Shown: piece after piece, positions 45,840-57,099 of the stretch
Position numbering within the stretch: position 1 is the first letter of the stretch
Layout: each line of letters opens with the position of its first letter
NCBI GenBank assembly: GCA_020091685.1
Contig: CM034603.1
Span: 11,576,683-11,640,682, forward strand
From: Lutjanus erythropterus
Taxonomy: Eukaryota > Chordata > Actinopteri > Lutjaniformes > Lutjanidae
Length of the DNA stretch: 64,000 nucleotides
Direction: 5' to 3'
The notes under the pieces: model-generated
The model's input: the letters and a program-made list of their open reading frames with translations, nothing else
What the model was told of the DNA's origin: nothing
Database searches by the model: none
Translations under genes and position numbers: made by a program

Positions 45840-46680
45840 TTAAAGGGATAGTTCAGATTATTTGAAGTGGGGTTACACGAGGTACTTATCAACAGTTGGT
45901 GTGTTAGCTGCAGTAGATTGTGTTCAACACGCCCCCAGTTAGAAGAGAAGCAGAGGAGCACCAACTTGGAAGAATGACAGGTCAGCAACAAAAAGTATTT
46001 TAGCCACTTAAAAGAGATCCACCAATTGATATTTGTTTAAGTGTACACTATATTTAGAATATTTTGACAGCTTTACTCTGCCATCAGACAGCCTTTTCTG
46101 ATGGGAATCCACCATTAGATAAACCAAATATTGTTCTCTCCAAACCAACCAAACTCCATAGACAAATTTAGTAATTTTACTTTGCATTACACAGGAGTTG
46201 CTGGTCTAATGCTGCCTGGATCCGTTAGTTTGTTTGTGTTATTGTGTGACTCTGGTGAGTCTGAACTAGCCTTTTAAAACACAAAAGTCACACAATAACA
46301 CAAAGAAACTAACAGGTTGAAGACCAGCAACTACTGTGTTTTGCAAGGTAAAATGACTGATTTTGCCTATGGAGTTTGGTTGAGAGAGCTATATTTGGCT
46401 TAAACAGCAGTGGTTTTCTGTCAGAAAAGGCTGTTTAACTAAAGGTGGTGATAATATTCTGTAGCATACACATACAATTTTATAGATTTTTTCAGGGTGG
46501 GTGTTTTATCGCATGGATAAAATATCTTTTGTTGCTGACCCTGTCCACAGCTGTACATTGCTTAGCCTCCATGCTGGTACTCCTCACTGCTGCTCCTACC
46601 TGGGAATTAGTGGCATCTTACCGTAGCTAATGCAGTACCTCATGCAGCTCCACTTCAAATAATATCAAATGTCCCTTTAA
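45840..46680. mobile_element. Full-length foldback element, family FB copy 2 (TTAA-bounded)
   Basis: TTAAAGGGATAGTTCAGATT at the left and, inverted, TTAAAGGGACATTTGATATT at the right. TTAA sits at 45840-45843 and 46677-46680. Pairing continues inward: GGAGTTGCTGGTCTAATGC against ACCAGCAACTACTG; TGTGTTATTGTGTGACTC against GTCACACAATAACAC; CCAACCAAACTCCATAG against CTATGGAGTTTGGTTG; ACAGCCTTTTCTGATGG against CAGAAAAGGCTGT. The 841 bp therefore fold into one long imperfect hairpin. No ORF of note. Confidence 0.85.
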
Positions 46681-48159
46681 AGCTGTAATACAAGCCATGA
46701 ACTGTGTGCAATGGTAAATAGGACAGTATTTCCACAATAAAAGCCTTCAAGTCTGGAGGGGAGGTAGAACTTTGCCAAAATGTTCACTGTAGGTGTGTGT
46801 GAATAAATCCTGGTATTTATAAATCTGATGAGCAGTGAATGGAAGCATATCATCACTCCTTCTTCTTTGCCAAGGCAGTTTGTGCATGTTTATTCCCTGA
46901 ATTTATTGCCATTGCATGACTGCACCCTTTGCCGTGATAAGTTTGCTGATTTTTCTTTTTCAAACCGATACACCTGTAATTCCAGGGGTGACTTTGCCAG
47001 CTCACGTCGCATTGAAAAATCAGGCATAAAGGAAAGGATTTTCTCTTTTACAGATAGCACAGAATACATTTATATGCACATCAGTATCCCAGTTTTGGAT
47101 TTTATCCTGCTTTTGATCATATCTGGTTATTCATGACATTATCCATGTTTTTCTGATCATATCAGTTCAGGTGTGTTTCAGCATGTAAACCACCATTGCA
47201 TCATTTGTGATCATATCTGTTGTTTTCCTGACTGACTCTTACATAATTTGAGGACTGCATACAGTAGAACCTACATGTCACAAGATGCTAGTTTCGTTTA
47301 GAGTACTCCAGCTCGCATATAGGCATTTCTGACATTTTGACTTGTCACATGCAACGTTTACGTTATATTTTTAAGACAGTAATTATGAGCAGCCGAGTGG
47401 GAAAAACCCTTCATGCCAGCCTCCAAGTTGTAATTCAGAGTCGGAGATGCAGAATCAGGAGTTTCTGACAGCGACGATATCTCCCACTGGATGAAAAGCA
47501 GTACAGAAGTGTCAACAAACACGTAGCAAAAAGGCAAATCTGCTGGCACTTACACCTAAATAAAATCCAATAATGACAACACTACAGTCAATTTGGTATA
47601 TTTCAGAGAAGCTGTATAGGTTGGGAAGTAGTGCATAGTATTTTGCATATATTTTGTGTAGTAAATGAACGATTTTGGAGCATAAAATGAAAGAAATTAT
47701 TTTCTGTTTTCATTTACCAGTGCTTTTCTACTGACTGATTGATACTGTATACAACACCAAAGTTGCCATTCCTTGCATTTTCCCATGAATAGTGGGGTAT
47801 TTTATTTATTCGGTTTATGTATGACCTGTGAACAAGTAGGCACTTTTTGCAATAACCTTTTTTTGCAGGTATGTGACTTTATTTATTATAGTTCACTCTA
47901 ATGTTGTACATTGTCAATTTGATCCTTTTTATATATAAGAAGTGAAAACATAAAACAGTGGTTAAACTTAAAAAACACTGAACTAATCCAATCACACAAA
48001 ATATTTGACGTTGACTAAATGTAAGTCATTTGTTCAGTTTAACCTAAAATTTAAAAATGGGTTAAGGCAAACATAAATTAGTAAGTTTAGTTTAAATGAA
48101 CAAAACTAATAATTTTCAAATATTTAACCAGTGACAGCTTAGTCTGACTTTTTTCATTG
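46681..48159. other. Spacer with one unique patch
   Basis: 46830-47040 is unique and higher complexity (CCCTTTGCCGTGATAAGTT, GCCAGCTCACGTCGCATTG) and could be a small regulatory element. The rest is AT-rich with nothing recognised. Confidence 0.35.
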
Positions 48160-49261
48160 TAGATTTCTCCCTTTGCTGTACTTCAGCTTCTTCCAGTGTG
48201 AAGTAATTGGTAGCTTACAAAGCTGTGCTTTCAAAGTAGCTTCCCCAACACTGACTGCTAAAGAATTGCTCCAAATTTGTGACACAGCAAAAGTAGCAAA
48301 TCGAGGCTATTAAAATTATGTGAGTACAAGGTTAGCAGTGGGATTGGAATAATGCTGGAGCACTCCCAAGTTGAAATTTCACTGGTTTTACTATTCTACT
48401 CATTCTGACAACACCGCTTCAATGCAACAATAGCAGGAAAAGCACAGGTGTTACTAATAACATTAACAATGACTCTGTTAAGCCATGATAGTGTGACAGT
48501 CATTATTGTATTTACATGGTCCTTTTTACTACTGTGACACGTCAAAAGCTCCTCTGTGAATTAATGGATTACTCAAACACCTGATCTTAACTGGGATTCC
48601 AGTGTGCACTGAAATGCACTCGGCACCTCAGTTATTTTTCCAGAATGTGATTCAGAGCCTTGAGGCATCTTTCATGAGGTGTTATGCTAATTTTTGAGCA
48701 TGCAGACACATCCCAGTAAGCACTGATTTGATGTGTTGAAGGTCAAAAGATGTCTAGACGTCCAAGCTGACTGGATGAAAGAACAGAACAGCTACCGAGC
48801 TCTGCTGACACAGGCCACGTGATACAGATCAAAGCTTTGGAAGAAGTAGGTGGATCTTGAGTTTAGCTTTGCCTTGACAAAAGGTCAAGAATGATATGTC
48901 ACACTTAACTTACTCTTTATAACAACAAGGATGAGAAGACATAAATGTACTAAGACATACTTAAACCTACTTAGCTCACATGTCAACGCATCCACCTCCA
49001 TGTCAACTTAGCAAACTCCGTTCACTGATGAACACTCTGTGATCAGGTTGAAAGCTCTAGTAAAGCTAGTAAGTGAACATTAAAGAATATCTTTATTAGT
49101 TTTCAACCTGGACTCTATCTACCTATGTAACTATGTCTACGTGACTAATGGGGTGAACAGTTTTTGAATTGGTCCAGTAAGAAGCAGCCAGCAGAAGCAA
49201 AATGGAGCCCTCTGGACAACTCTGCACACCAACGTACCTCCACAAAAATGCATGTTTTCAT
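48160..49261. other. Spacer with old repeat fragments
   Basis: CTTCTTCCAGTGTGAAGTAA (48187) resembles the fragment near 15.5 kb. TTACTAATAACATTAACAATG (around 48450) resembles wording of teleost repeats. No complete element, no gene. Confidence 0.35.
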
Positions 49262-49895
49262 CATTGACAGGCTCAGATTGTCATTCTACATATATGACAA
49301 CATTGTGGAAAGGATCACTACATGGATCTTTTTAAAATAATAGGATGTGAGATGTTTTGTTTAACCAGAAACAGCTGATTTATTGATCTCGCCACAATAA
49401 CCAGACTCCCTTTACAAAATGTTTATTTTAAAATTGTCACTGTCATCTTTATTTAAACTCAAAAGAAACAAAATTAAACTCACTGAAAACCTCTTGGCTC
49501 ATTTGTCCAAGGTTTCAACAATCACCAGCTCTGGTTTGGTTGAAATATAGCTTTTTTTATACATGGCATTAGATCTGAAAATATCAGGAGGGGAGCAAGA
49601 GGGTTCATTTCAACCGAACAACCAGAATTGATGAGTGTTGGCGCAGTGGAAAGATGAGCCAAGATGGTTTTAGTGAGCTTTATTTTGCTTCTGTTGAGTT
49701 TGAATGAACATGAAGATGTCAATGAGGATGTTGAAATTAGCCTTTTGTAAAGGGAGTCTGGTTAGTTTGGTCAGAGCAAGAACAACTGTTTCTGGTTAAA
49801 CAAAACTTGTGTCTTAAAAAATGTCTCTTTCTGTAGATCCTTTCCATAATGTTGTCAGAAATTTAGAAAAACCATCTGATTCTGTCAGTGGCAAA
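49262..49895. mobile_element. Foldback element, family R
   Basis: Paired arms run inward. ACAACATTGTGGAAAGGATC (49298) pairs with GATCCTTTCCATAATGTTGT. GTTTAACCAGAAACAG (49360) pairs with CTGTTTCTGGTTAAAC. CCAGACTCCCTTTAC (49401) pairs with GTAAAGGGAGTCTGG. AACTCACTGAAAACC pairs with GGTTTTAGTGAG. The whole segment forms one imperfect hairpin of about 630 bp. The 66-codon minus frame is a shadow. Confidence 0.75.
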
Positions 49896-50409
49896 AAAGG
49901 ACGGACTTTGACAGTGTACAGTTGCAGAGGGATTACATTATAGCTTAATTTCCCCTCGGTTGGCTGCAGCGCTGTCCCTCAATTAGGACTGGGTTTTATA
50001 AAAGATGATTAATTGATTCAAAACGATTTTCATTTGCATGTCTGATATCAATCCATAAAATCCCAAAATTGATCATTTAACGTGATGACATATCATGGTC
50101 ATTTTAGGATTTATTACAGTAAATATAATACAGATTTCTCTTTTAACTGTTATTTCCATTTAAATGATGTATTTCCAGATGAGGCAGATCTACACAGTGA
50201 TTGGCTTACTTACAATGTGCATACTGCATCCATATGCACACACATGCAGTAAAAGCTTTGGGGGACTAATGCAAATAATCCAGTACTAAAATGGATGATA
50301 TTTCCCTTTCAATGACATACTGACACCCTTCCTGACGTAAAAATAAATCCACAGTTATGCACACATAAATACACACGCAGGCAAGTCAAAGAGAGAGAGA
50401 GCGAGAGAG
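49896..50409. other. Spacer with a repeat fragment
   Basis: ATTAGGACTGGGTTTTATAA (49983) and ATATCATGGTCATTTTAGG..TTACAGTAAAT (50091) suggest an old repeat, the second also near 19.03 kb. It ends in a GA/GC-rich run (50389-50414). Confidence 0.4.
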
Positions 50410-50911
50410 CGAGCATGTCAGCTTCTGCTGTGGCCTCACTCATCCGTGTCCTGCTCCGATGCAGATGTGCTCTCTACCTCGTTAACCTCGACCAATGGGA
50501 GCTGCCCGCGCGCAGCTGTGCAGCCGACATGCTGCTCTGCCTCACCAGACTGCATTGCTGGCATGAAGCAAACCCACTGGCACCAAGTCAACACATAGTC
50601 ACACGCTTGGACACATGTACATACACATACAGTACACGTTAGTGCACACACACATACAAGTGGAGAGTGCTCAGACATGACTGTGTTTTTAAACAGGAGC
50701 ATCGCACTGCAGAGTGTACTAGCATGTGCTGCATGCAGTCACCTTGTTCAAGGCCAGAAATAAATAGGTAATTTATTGACAGCGGCCAGTTGCCTGACTA
50801 CATTCAATTACACTTTGCGAGGAGCTTGTACAAATTTATATCTATTCCTATAATGTTCATAGCAGCTCTGCATCCTGCAGGGCTGCAACCACTACCACCA
50901 CCCGCTTTACA

Positions 50912-50925
50912 GTAACCATAGCAAC
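50912..50925 (+). promoter_or_regulatory. X-box-like RFX motif
   Basis: GTAACC-AT-AGCAAC, an exact fit to GTNRCC N0-3 RGYAAC with a 2-base spacer. Confidence 0.45.
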
Positions 50926-51306
50926 TACTTGGGGCTACCAGGGCTTTGAGGGGAGGGAGGTCAAGGGTTGAGTTCTGTTCAGTGGAGAAATCAAATCTGC
51001 TCTTTGCCTAGACAGCAGCTTTCAAGATTGATGTCCAGCAGGAGAGGAGTCTGCAGAGCGAGCTGCTTTGGGGGGGTTTGGGGACTGTTCTGACCCAGGC
51101 TAAAATCTGCTGCCCACACCCACCGCGACTGAGCCTCTATCTGACTGATCCAGAGACTTTCCTGTCTGCTGAATCAAGATGTTTTTATCTGCCTGCGTGA
51201 ATGTCCTAAAACATCAGAGGCTCTGAAATGTTGGATTTATTCCAGGCTACTCTCGGTCAATCAGTTTGCAGTCTGTTGATTTGTCTCTTTTTGCCTTTTA
51301 CATCAG

Positions 51307-51618
51307 ACGAGAGCCCACAGGTGGTCGCTTACTTTACCGTAGCCATGGCAACTGCCCACGGAAAACCAAGAGTGTTTGATGGAGGAGAAGAAGAAGAAGA
51401 AGAAGGAAAAAAAAAGAAACCCTCCACTTACCTTTAGAGGGGCAGCTCCTTGGATGAGCGTGGGTGGTTTCTCCGGTGCTAAGTGTGTGTTTTAGGCTCC
51501 GACGGACCTCTGACTCAGAACAAAATGGACACTGTAGCGGGGGCCCCCGGTCAGCCCAGGTGGGCCACATTCATTGCCCCTCAAGGCCAGTCCACAGATG
51601 GGCTGAGCCAAGATGGGG
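51307..51618 (+). other. Possible exon with ATG at 51525
   Basis: A pyrimidine-rich tract (TTTGTCTCTTTTTGCCTTTT) and CAG precede 51307, and a strong donor GGG|GTGAGT follows 51618. An ATG at 51525 in good context (ACAAAATGGAC) opens 31 codons beginning MDTVAGAPGQPRWATF and running to the donor in phase 1. I do not recognise the peptide. It could be a 5' exon of an unknown or lncRNA transcript, or chance. Confidence 0.25.
51339..51352 (+). promoter_or_regulatory. X-box-like RFX motif
   Basis: GTAGCC-AT-GGCAAC, close to the ideal near-palindromic RFX site. It lies 427 bp after the previous one and 186 bp before the ATG at 51525. Confidence 0.5.
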
Positions 51619-51819
51619 GTGAGTTGCGGGGGTGGAGGGAACTGGGCACAGTCCTGGCACGGAGGAGCTGAGCCATCTGCCTGTCAGGACTGCTCCATTT
51701 CAGACCCCTGCTCTGGCTCTCCGGTGTTCCCACCACAGATGGACAGCCTTCAGAAAGGTGTTAGTCATGCCTGGGCTGCATCACAGTGACACTTGGAGGG
51801 CCGCACAGTCTGGCTATCA

Positions 51820-52403
51820 TTAAAGGGATGGTTCAGCTTATTTGAAGTGGGGTTGTATGAGGTATTTAGTCAGTCAGTGGATTAGTTACACAGGGTGATT
51901 TGTTGTATTTTTATGTTAAATAAAGAAAATAGATGTGATAATATGTCCTTTCTTAACATTTTGTGAGTGCATTTTATTTATTTTGTCACGGCTTCCACAC
52001 ATCTCATCAAAGTTGTCTAAGTCCAATATCACGTAACTGGACCAATCTTTGAAATCTTAAGGAAAGTAAAGTTTGATTTCAGTCTTTCTGACTGACCCAA
52101 ACAGCTGCTTTGCAGCATAATACAGCACATGGCACAGGCAGGCGTGCTTATGCGCATGAATACAGAAGTACTACGATTATGAAAATGTAGAGCCAAAGTA
52201 AAGGGCTGTCTGATGGCAAGATAAAGCTGTGAAAACATTTTACGTGTTTCATGTACACTGAAACGGATATTGATTTTCTTTAGGTGGGCCTTTTTTTAGG
52301 TGAGCTAGGGACGCACTGACCACCATCCACCAAGGGTAACACACTGACTATTGAGAGGTACCTCATACATCTCCATTTCAAATAATCTGAACTATCCCTT
52401 TAA
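51820..52403. mobile_element. Foldback element, family FB copy 3 (internally rearranged)
   Basis: The left end TTAAAGGGATGGTTCAGCTT and the right end, inverted, TTAAAGGGATAGTTCAGATT, are TTAA-bounded. At 584 bp it is shorter than copy 2. GGCTGTCTGATGGCA and ACCTCATACATCTCC are conserved, but about 51900-52130 has no match in copy 2 and looks like foreign or deleted/replaced sequence. Confidence 0.8.
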
Positions 52404-52835
52404 ACAAAGGCTGAGCGAAAAAGGGAGGACGGAGGAGGAATGCAGGAGTAAATCTGTTGTATGTTTGAACAGGTTGAAAGGGGTTAAGACGCAGAGCAGA
52501 GATCTGCCAGTAACTGATATTTGCACACAACATTAAGTAAACGCTGTGTGGATACCAGATATTAAATGTTACAGCCCACAACCCCTCATTCTACAACCAG
52601 CGCACCCACACAGCACCACCATCGCTCTGTGTTCTCCTTTTGTCCTCGTTTTCCTGCTCTTACACCCCTGCCTTCCTGTGTCATTTTCCTTTTCACTCCT
52701 CTCTCTTGTGTATTCCCACGTACACATGCACAAAGGCAATGTTTGAACACAGACACACACACACACTTGTAGCCCTCTGTCATTCACCTCTTCCTATCCA
52801 CACCTTTTCTTCATCACATCATTTCTTTTTGACCT
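52404..52835. other. Pyrimidine-rich spacer
   Basis: CT-rich and CA-containing sequence with many overlapping short frames on both strands (65-119 codons), all composition artefacts. Nothing else recognised. Confidence 0.4.
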
Positions 52836-52870
52836 TCTCCTCTCCTCTCCTCTCCTCTCCTCTCCTCTCC
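52836..52870. repeat. (TCTCC)7 microsatellite
   Basis: Seven tandem pentamers. Long frames crossing it on either strand are artefacts. Confidence 0.95.
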
Positions 52871-53359
52871 ACCCTTCCTATCGGTGGTGGTAGCCCCATC
52901 ACTAATCCGTTGGGATGCAGTGCAGCATCTCTGCCGGGGTTTTCTGGAAGTGGATTTGTAAGAGAAACACCAGTAAGCCTTCCTCTCCTCCTGTCTTAAT
53001 GGCAGATTAGAGCCCTGCTCCAGCTTTAAGTCGACAAACACACAGAGCCGTCGCAGAGCCTCGCTGGCAGGTAACAGGAGTAAGGTGGAGCAGCTCGGGG
53101 AAGCGAGTCGACATCCGTCAGAGAAGTGGGAGCGAGGAACAGAGGCAAAAAGAGGGGGGAGGGTGATCATCATAAACTAAACATAAGCTGCTTAATGTAC
53201 CACCTGCTAATTCAATTTTTCACAGGAGAAGAAACAGGTGTGGTGAAAAGGACACGTGAACCCCCACATGTTTACCTTTTCACGGTCATGTTGTGACGTT
53301 CGGAGAGGTTGACCTTTTTCAAGACATCGGGCTTCATTCCTGCTCATATCTTGGTTTAT
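52871..53359. other. Candidate conserved non-coding block 20
   Basis: Unique sequence: TAATGGCAGATTAGAGCCC, AGTCGACAAACACACAGAGC, ACCACCTGCTAATTCAATTT, AGGTTGACCTTTTTCAAG. Open minus-strand frames reflect purine bias. Confidence 0.35.
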
Positions 53360-54226
53360 TTTTGTCCCCTGTGCAGCCAATATGGACCAGGTTTGCAGTT
53401 AATATCACATGACAGACAGTATTTTTTAATAAAAAGCGAAAAGGTTTTTATGATCCTAACCTCATATCATGAAATCCTAAAATAAAACCTCTAAAAATGA
53501 AATCTCAAAAGTAGTTTCTGCTATCCTGTTTTATGACATAATATGATTTTTGATAAAAATCTAATTTGAAGAAGGAGTGTCCTTAAAAGTGCTATTACAC
53601 TGTCATAACCCTTTCAAGACCCCTGCCATGAACAGGAAGGAGTCTTAAGGAATCTTTAGCTGTCGTCATCAAGTGTCATTTGGTCACTTGGTCATTTGTT
53701 TGAGATGTCTTTGTTATGACAACTTGACATTATCAAGCTTAAAGAAACCGTTTACTTTTACATTTTAACATTACATTATAAACTGTTATATGTGGTTGGT
53801 CTCGACACTGGCTGTCATAAGACCATTATAAGTGTCATGAATACTTTCCTTGACCTCAGGTAAAGTGGTGCATTTTAAACTTGTCATAAAGATGTCATTG
53901 AATGTTATAAGGTCAGTTTGATGACAGAGTATAGTACCAAGGTGATTTAGCCTACAGAGCTGGTGGACAGACAGGTTTGCTAGTTTACTTGTTGCTAAAG
54001 TAGGCTTTTGCTGCAAGAAAACCACCTCAGTACTGTATTCCCAAATACAAGCAATGTTGAGAATAGAAAAAGGTAAGTGCCAAAATACTTAAAAATTATC
54101 TGCCAGTGTTTTACATCATATTATTAACTATTGCAGGTGGGTAAACTAAGGGTAGTATGTAAACTTGATACATTTCTGAGAAATGAATTGAATTTTTCAA
54201 TACTTTTGTCATTCTAATCAGTGTCA
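53360..54226. repeat. Probable interspersed repeat with TGTCAT words, plus spacer
   Basis: Frequent TGTCATAA/GTGTCAT words from 53590 to 53910 give internal self-similarity typical of a teleost repeat. The 54000 region carries TACTTGTTGCTAAAGTA, shared with family J. Boundaries uncertain. Confidence 0.45.
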
Positions 54227-54375
54227 GCTGCACGTAGTGCTAATGAGCAAATGCTAGCATGCTAAAATGCTAAAATAAGATGTTACTATGGTAAATACCT
54301 GCCGCACATCAGCATGTTAGCACTGTTATTGTGAGCATGCTTTGCCTAAGTACAACCACACAGCTGCTAGCAAGA
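54227..54375 (-). repeat. Interspersed repeat, family C copy 3 (inverted)
   Basis: GAGCAAATGCTAGCATGC, TATGGTAAATACCTGC, CATCAGCATGTTAGCACTG and GTGAGCATGC are the reverse-complement wording of family C. Confidence 0.6.
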
Positions 54376-54949
54376 CTCTTATTTATCTTTTGATTGGCTG
54401 AGCTTTTGTTTTTTAATTAGGTTCAGGCCATATTGAGTGACTTTATTAAGATATACTATTGTCGCTGAATTGAGCTGCTACTTTGCTGTTGCACTGCTAT
54501 ATACGAAAAACAAGCAAACATTATTGTAAGCAGTCACATACCTTTGCAGAATTAATATTACAGTAAGTGATCAATTGTATATTTTCTTGTGGCGACTGAT
54601 CGATTTATAGATTAGGAGTAACAGCGCTGTCCTTGTGGCTGTTCCACGGTCAGGGTCCGCTGTCAGGGTTTTAATAGCCAACCATCCTACTATAAGCAGT
54701 AGTGATTCTTTTAACACAGTACTGTCTTGGCATGTCTTACTTCACCGATGTAGATTTTATGTTTTATTTTCACTGTTATTATTTTGATAATTTTTTCCAC
54801 TGCTTTATTATAATGGTAAGCAGTGATCACATATGTCCTATAGATCACCCTTCAAATCCAGACATCTTGGATCATTAAGTATTACACATTAAATATATAT
54901 AATTAAATCTCTAAATGACCAGTGGGTATTTTAGGACTCTAAACTGAGA
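54376..54949. other. AT-rich spacer, nothing recognised
   Basis: No feature supported. Confidence 0.4.
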
Positions 54950-55260
54950 ACCAGCTGTCGACACGCTGACATCTTGGATGCCTTCATCTGCCGATGCTGC
55001 AGCTGATCAGACAGCTGGATGTTCCTGCCTCGCCGCTCCTCTGGCCGCCGTACGACACAGTCAGAGGGACTAACCTAACCTCGTGTGCCAGGTAAGGTGG
55101 GCTGACAGGGCTCGTTACTGGGTCAGCGCCGTGAACCGGCACTGCAGCTCACACACCTGACCTACATTGCACTTCACGTAGCCTGGATGAGCTGCACTCC
55201 AGTATGCAGCAGTCTCTGGACAGAGTTTGAAAAACATCAGATAAGCTACAGTACAGAGAG
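54950..55260. other. Unique GC-rich patch with a possible exon
   Basis: Short GC-rich island in AT-rich surroundings. ATG at 54994 (or acceptor CTGCAG|55003) is followed by an open frame beginning MLQLIRQLDVPASPLLWPPY up to donor CCAG|GTAAGG after 55091. The peptide is not recognised. If joined to the possible exon at 51.5 kb the frame would stop after about 22 codons, so the two are not consecutive coding exons. Confidence 0.25.
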
Positions 55261-56189
55261 AGTAGCTGATGTGCGCGAGGTGTTTGCTTCACTTGCTCAT
55301 GCATTTTTCATCTAGTCAAGTGATACAGATTTGTATCACTACTTTGTTGTTGAAACATACGCATTCTTTATTTTTTCTTGTTTTCGTTTGCAGCCTTTAT
55401 ATCACTACTTAAATAAATAAATAAATATATTGATTAGAAAAAACAAAATGAAACCAAATTAAATCCTACTAAGTATAAAAACTCCTGAGAATTTATTTGA
55501 ATGTTGTTCTTTCTGGGTCTCATTTACTTTAATCTCCTACTGAGTTTTGGATAAATGAGGAATTTATACACATAATATGGACTGATAAAAAAATTGTTTC
55601 AAGTCAAATCAAACCCAATAAAGAAAACATATTTCTTTCAGATTCAGCAGCCTTAGTTTTAAAGACTTCTTCCTCTACCACTTCTTTAAATACATAATAT
55701 TCTCGTCTTCATCAGGGCTGTGATCCAAATTAAATCAATATGGCGCTACCACAGAATGATATGTGAGCAGCTTTATTTATTCACGGAGGGAAGATCAGTG
55801 TAGTTTCAAGTCATGTTGTGGTTGAACACAATATTCTGTTTGATCCCATAGCAGACAGATTTATTTTGGTTGTAATATGTCGTTCCCATAGACTGAGGAG
55901 TGGGATATGTGAGAGGGAAGGAAGTGCAGTGTGAAATGTGTGATTGTAGCAGATGCCAATTATGTATATTTTTTAATCTTTATAATGTTTTGCCTGAAAT
56001 GTCTGGTTCCGGATACAAGGGATGTTAAAGGTGTGGTACCTGAAAGTACAAACCCCGACAGAGGAGAGAAACTACATTTCATAACATAAAGACTGTTAGA
56101 AGTACACATGAGCTGTGTATCACAACACTTGCTTGTTCGAGGAGGGGAGAAAGGAGAATCGTCAGGAGTTGGCCGCAGCTGGCGAGGCA
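55261..56189. other. AT-rich spacer, nothing recognised
   Basis: No repeat ends or coding signal identified. Confidence 0.4.
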
Positions 56190-56320
56190 TCACCGCAACC
56201 GGCTTGGAGGTGGGTCAGGCTTGCTTTGGCGTGGCTCAGCGCAGCTCAGCACACTGAAGGAGCGCAGTTCAGTTTGGCTCGGCGCAGTCAAAAGCGCTGG
56301 TGGAAAAGGCCTGTAAGTCC
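56190..56320. repeat. GGCTC-rich imperfect repeat
   Basis: TTGGCGTGGCTCAGCGCAGC, CAGTTTGGCTCGGCGCAG and AAAGCGCTGGTGGAAAAGGC are imperfect reiterations of a GGCTC-type word. I associate this with a teleost repeat; a weaker relative is near 10160-10195. Confidence 0.45.
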
Positions 56321-57099
56321 CCTAAAGGAAACTTTACCTCCATTGTACTTCTTCCATCAAGCTGAGACCCCTTAATTCATCCTCCATCTTCCATCATGAA
56401 AAATACTTACATTTTTTATGATTTATTATTTAAATCATTCATTAATTGATTTCAGTAGGCTAAATTAACCTTGAAAAAATTAAAGTAGGCTACATGCAAA
56501 GAAAAATGCACATTTATAAAATAGCTGTCAAAGAGTTGGTTGAAACTTAGGTCCCACCTCTCACTGGACTGGTAACCAATCATACTTGAGGATGGGGCAG
56601 GGAGGCACTTGGATTGGCCAGTTAGTCCCTGGCCCAGTCTAGGATCTCTTATACATCTATGGCAAACATACAGAGACAAAATTGATATCAGCTGTCCTGC
56701 TGAGACAACAAACAAACTGACAACCAAATTGCCAAAGTAAAGTAGCTGTTATGTGATTGTCACTATCATGCTGTGTCCATAGAAAATGCTCAGTTCTGTT
56801 GCTGGCAGATTTCAGGAGACATAAAACATAGTACAGGTGTCTGTTATTAGGTGAATAGTTTTACCTGACTGCTTTAATACATGAGTAACTGTTGGTTTTG
56901 ATGTGTGGGTTGCTCCTGGGTGGACAGCCTATTAGTGGGACAAAAGCACGTATGTTTCTCTCTTCATTTGGAAGAGATCAGTGGATTTGCACAAAGGCAA
57001 CCCAATTTAGACATCTCAAACAAAGCTCGCCTTCTTCCTCCCTCTCCTCTCTGCCTCCCTCTCTGTCTCTGTCGCACATACATTCACACATTTGCATGC
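56321..57099. other. Spacer, nothing recognised
   Basis: Two ATTGG/CCAAT-type words near 56572-56615, and a CT-rich run at 57030-57075. No gene or clear element. Confidence 0.4.

Larger units (their letters stand above)
50410..51819. other. Candidate promoter-like or conserved block 19
   Basis: GC-rich and unique throughout: CCAATGGGAGCTGCCCGCG (CCAAT word), two X-boxes, CCTCTATCTGACTGATCCAG, then a GC-rich end. It contains a possible splice-bounded exon (51307-51618). This is the most promoter-like part of the window, though no TATA box is evident and no product can be named. Confidence 0.4.

Noticed and set aside
51525..55091. The two possible exons at 51.5 and 55.0 kb as one coding transcript
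   Set aside because: The first ends in phase 1. Continuing into the second gives a stop after about 22 codons, so the joined reading is not coding.
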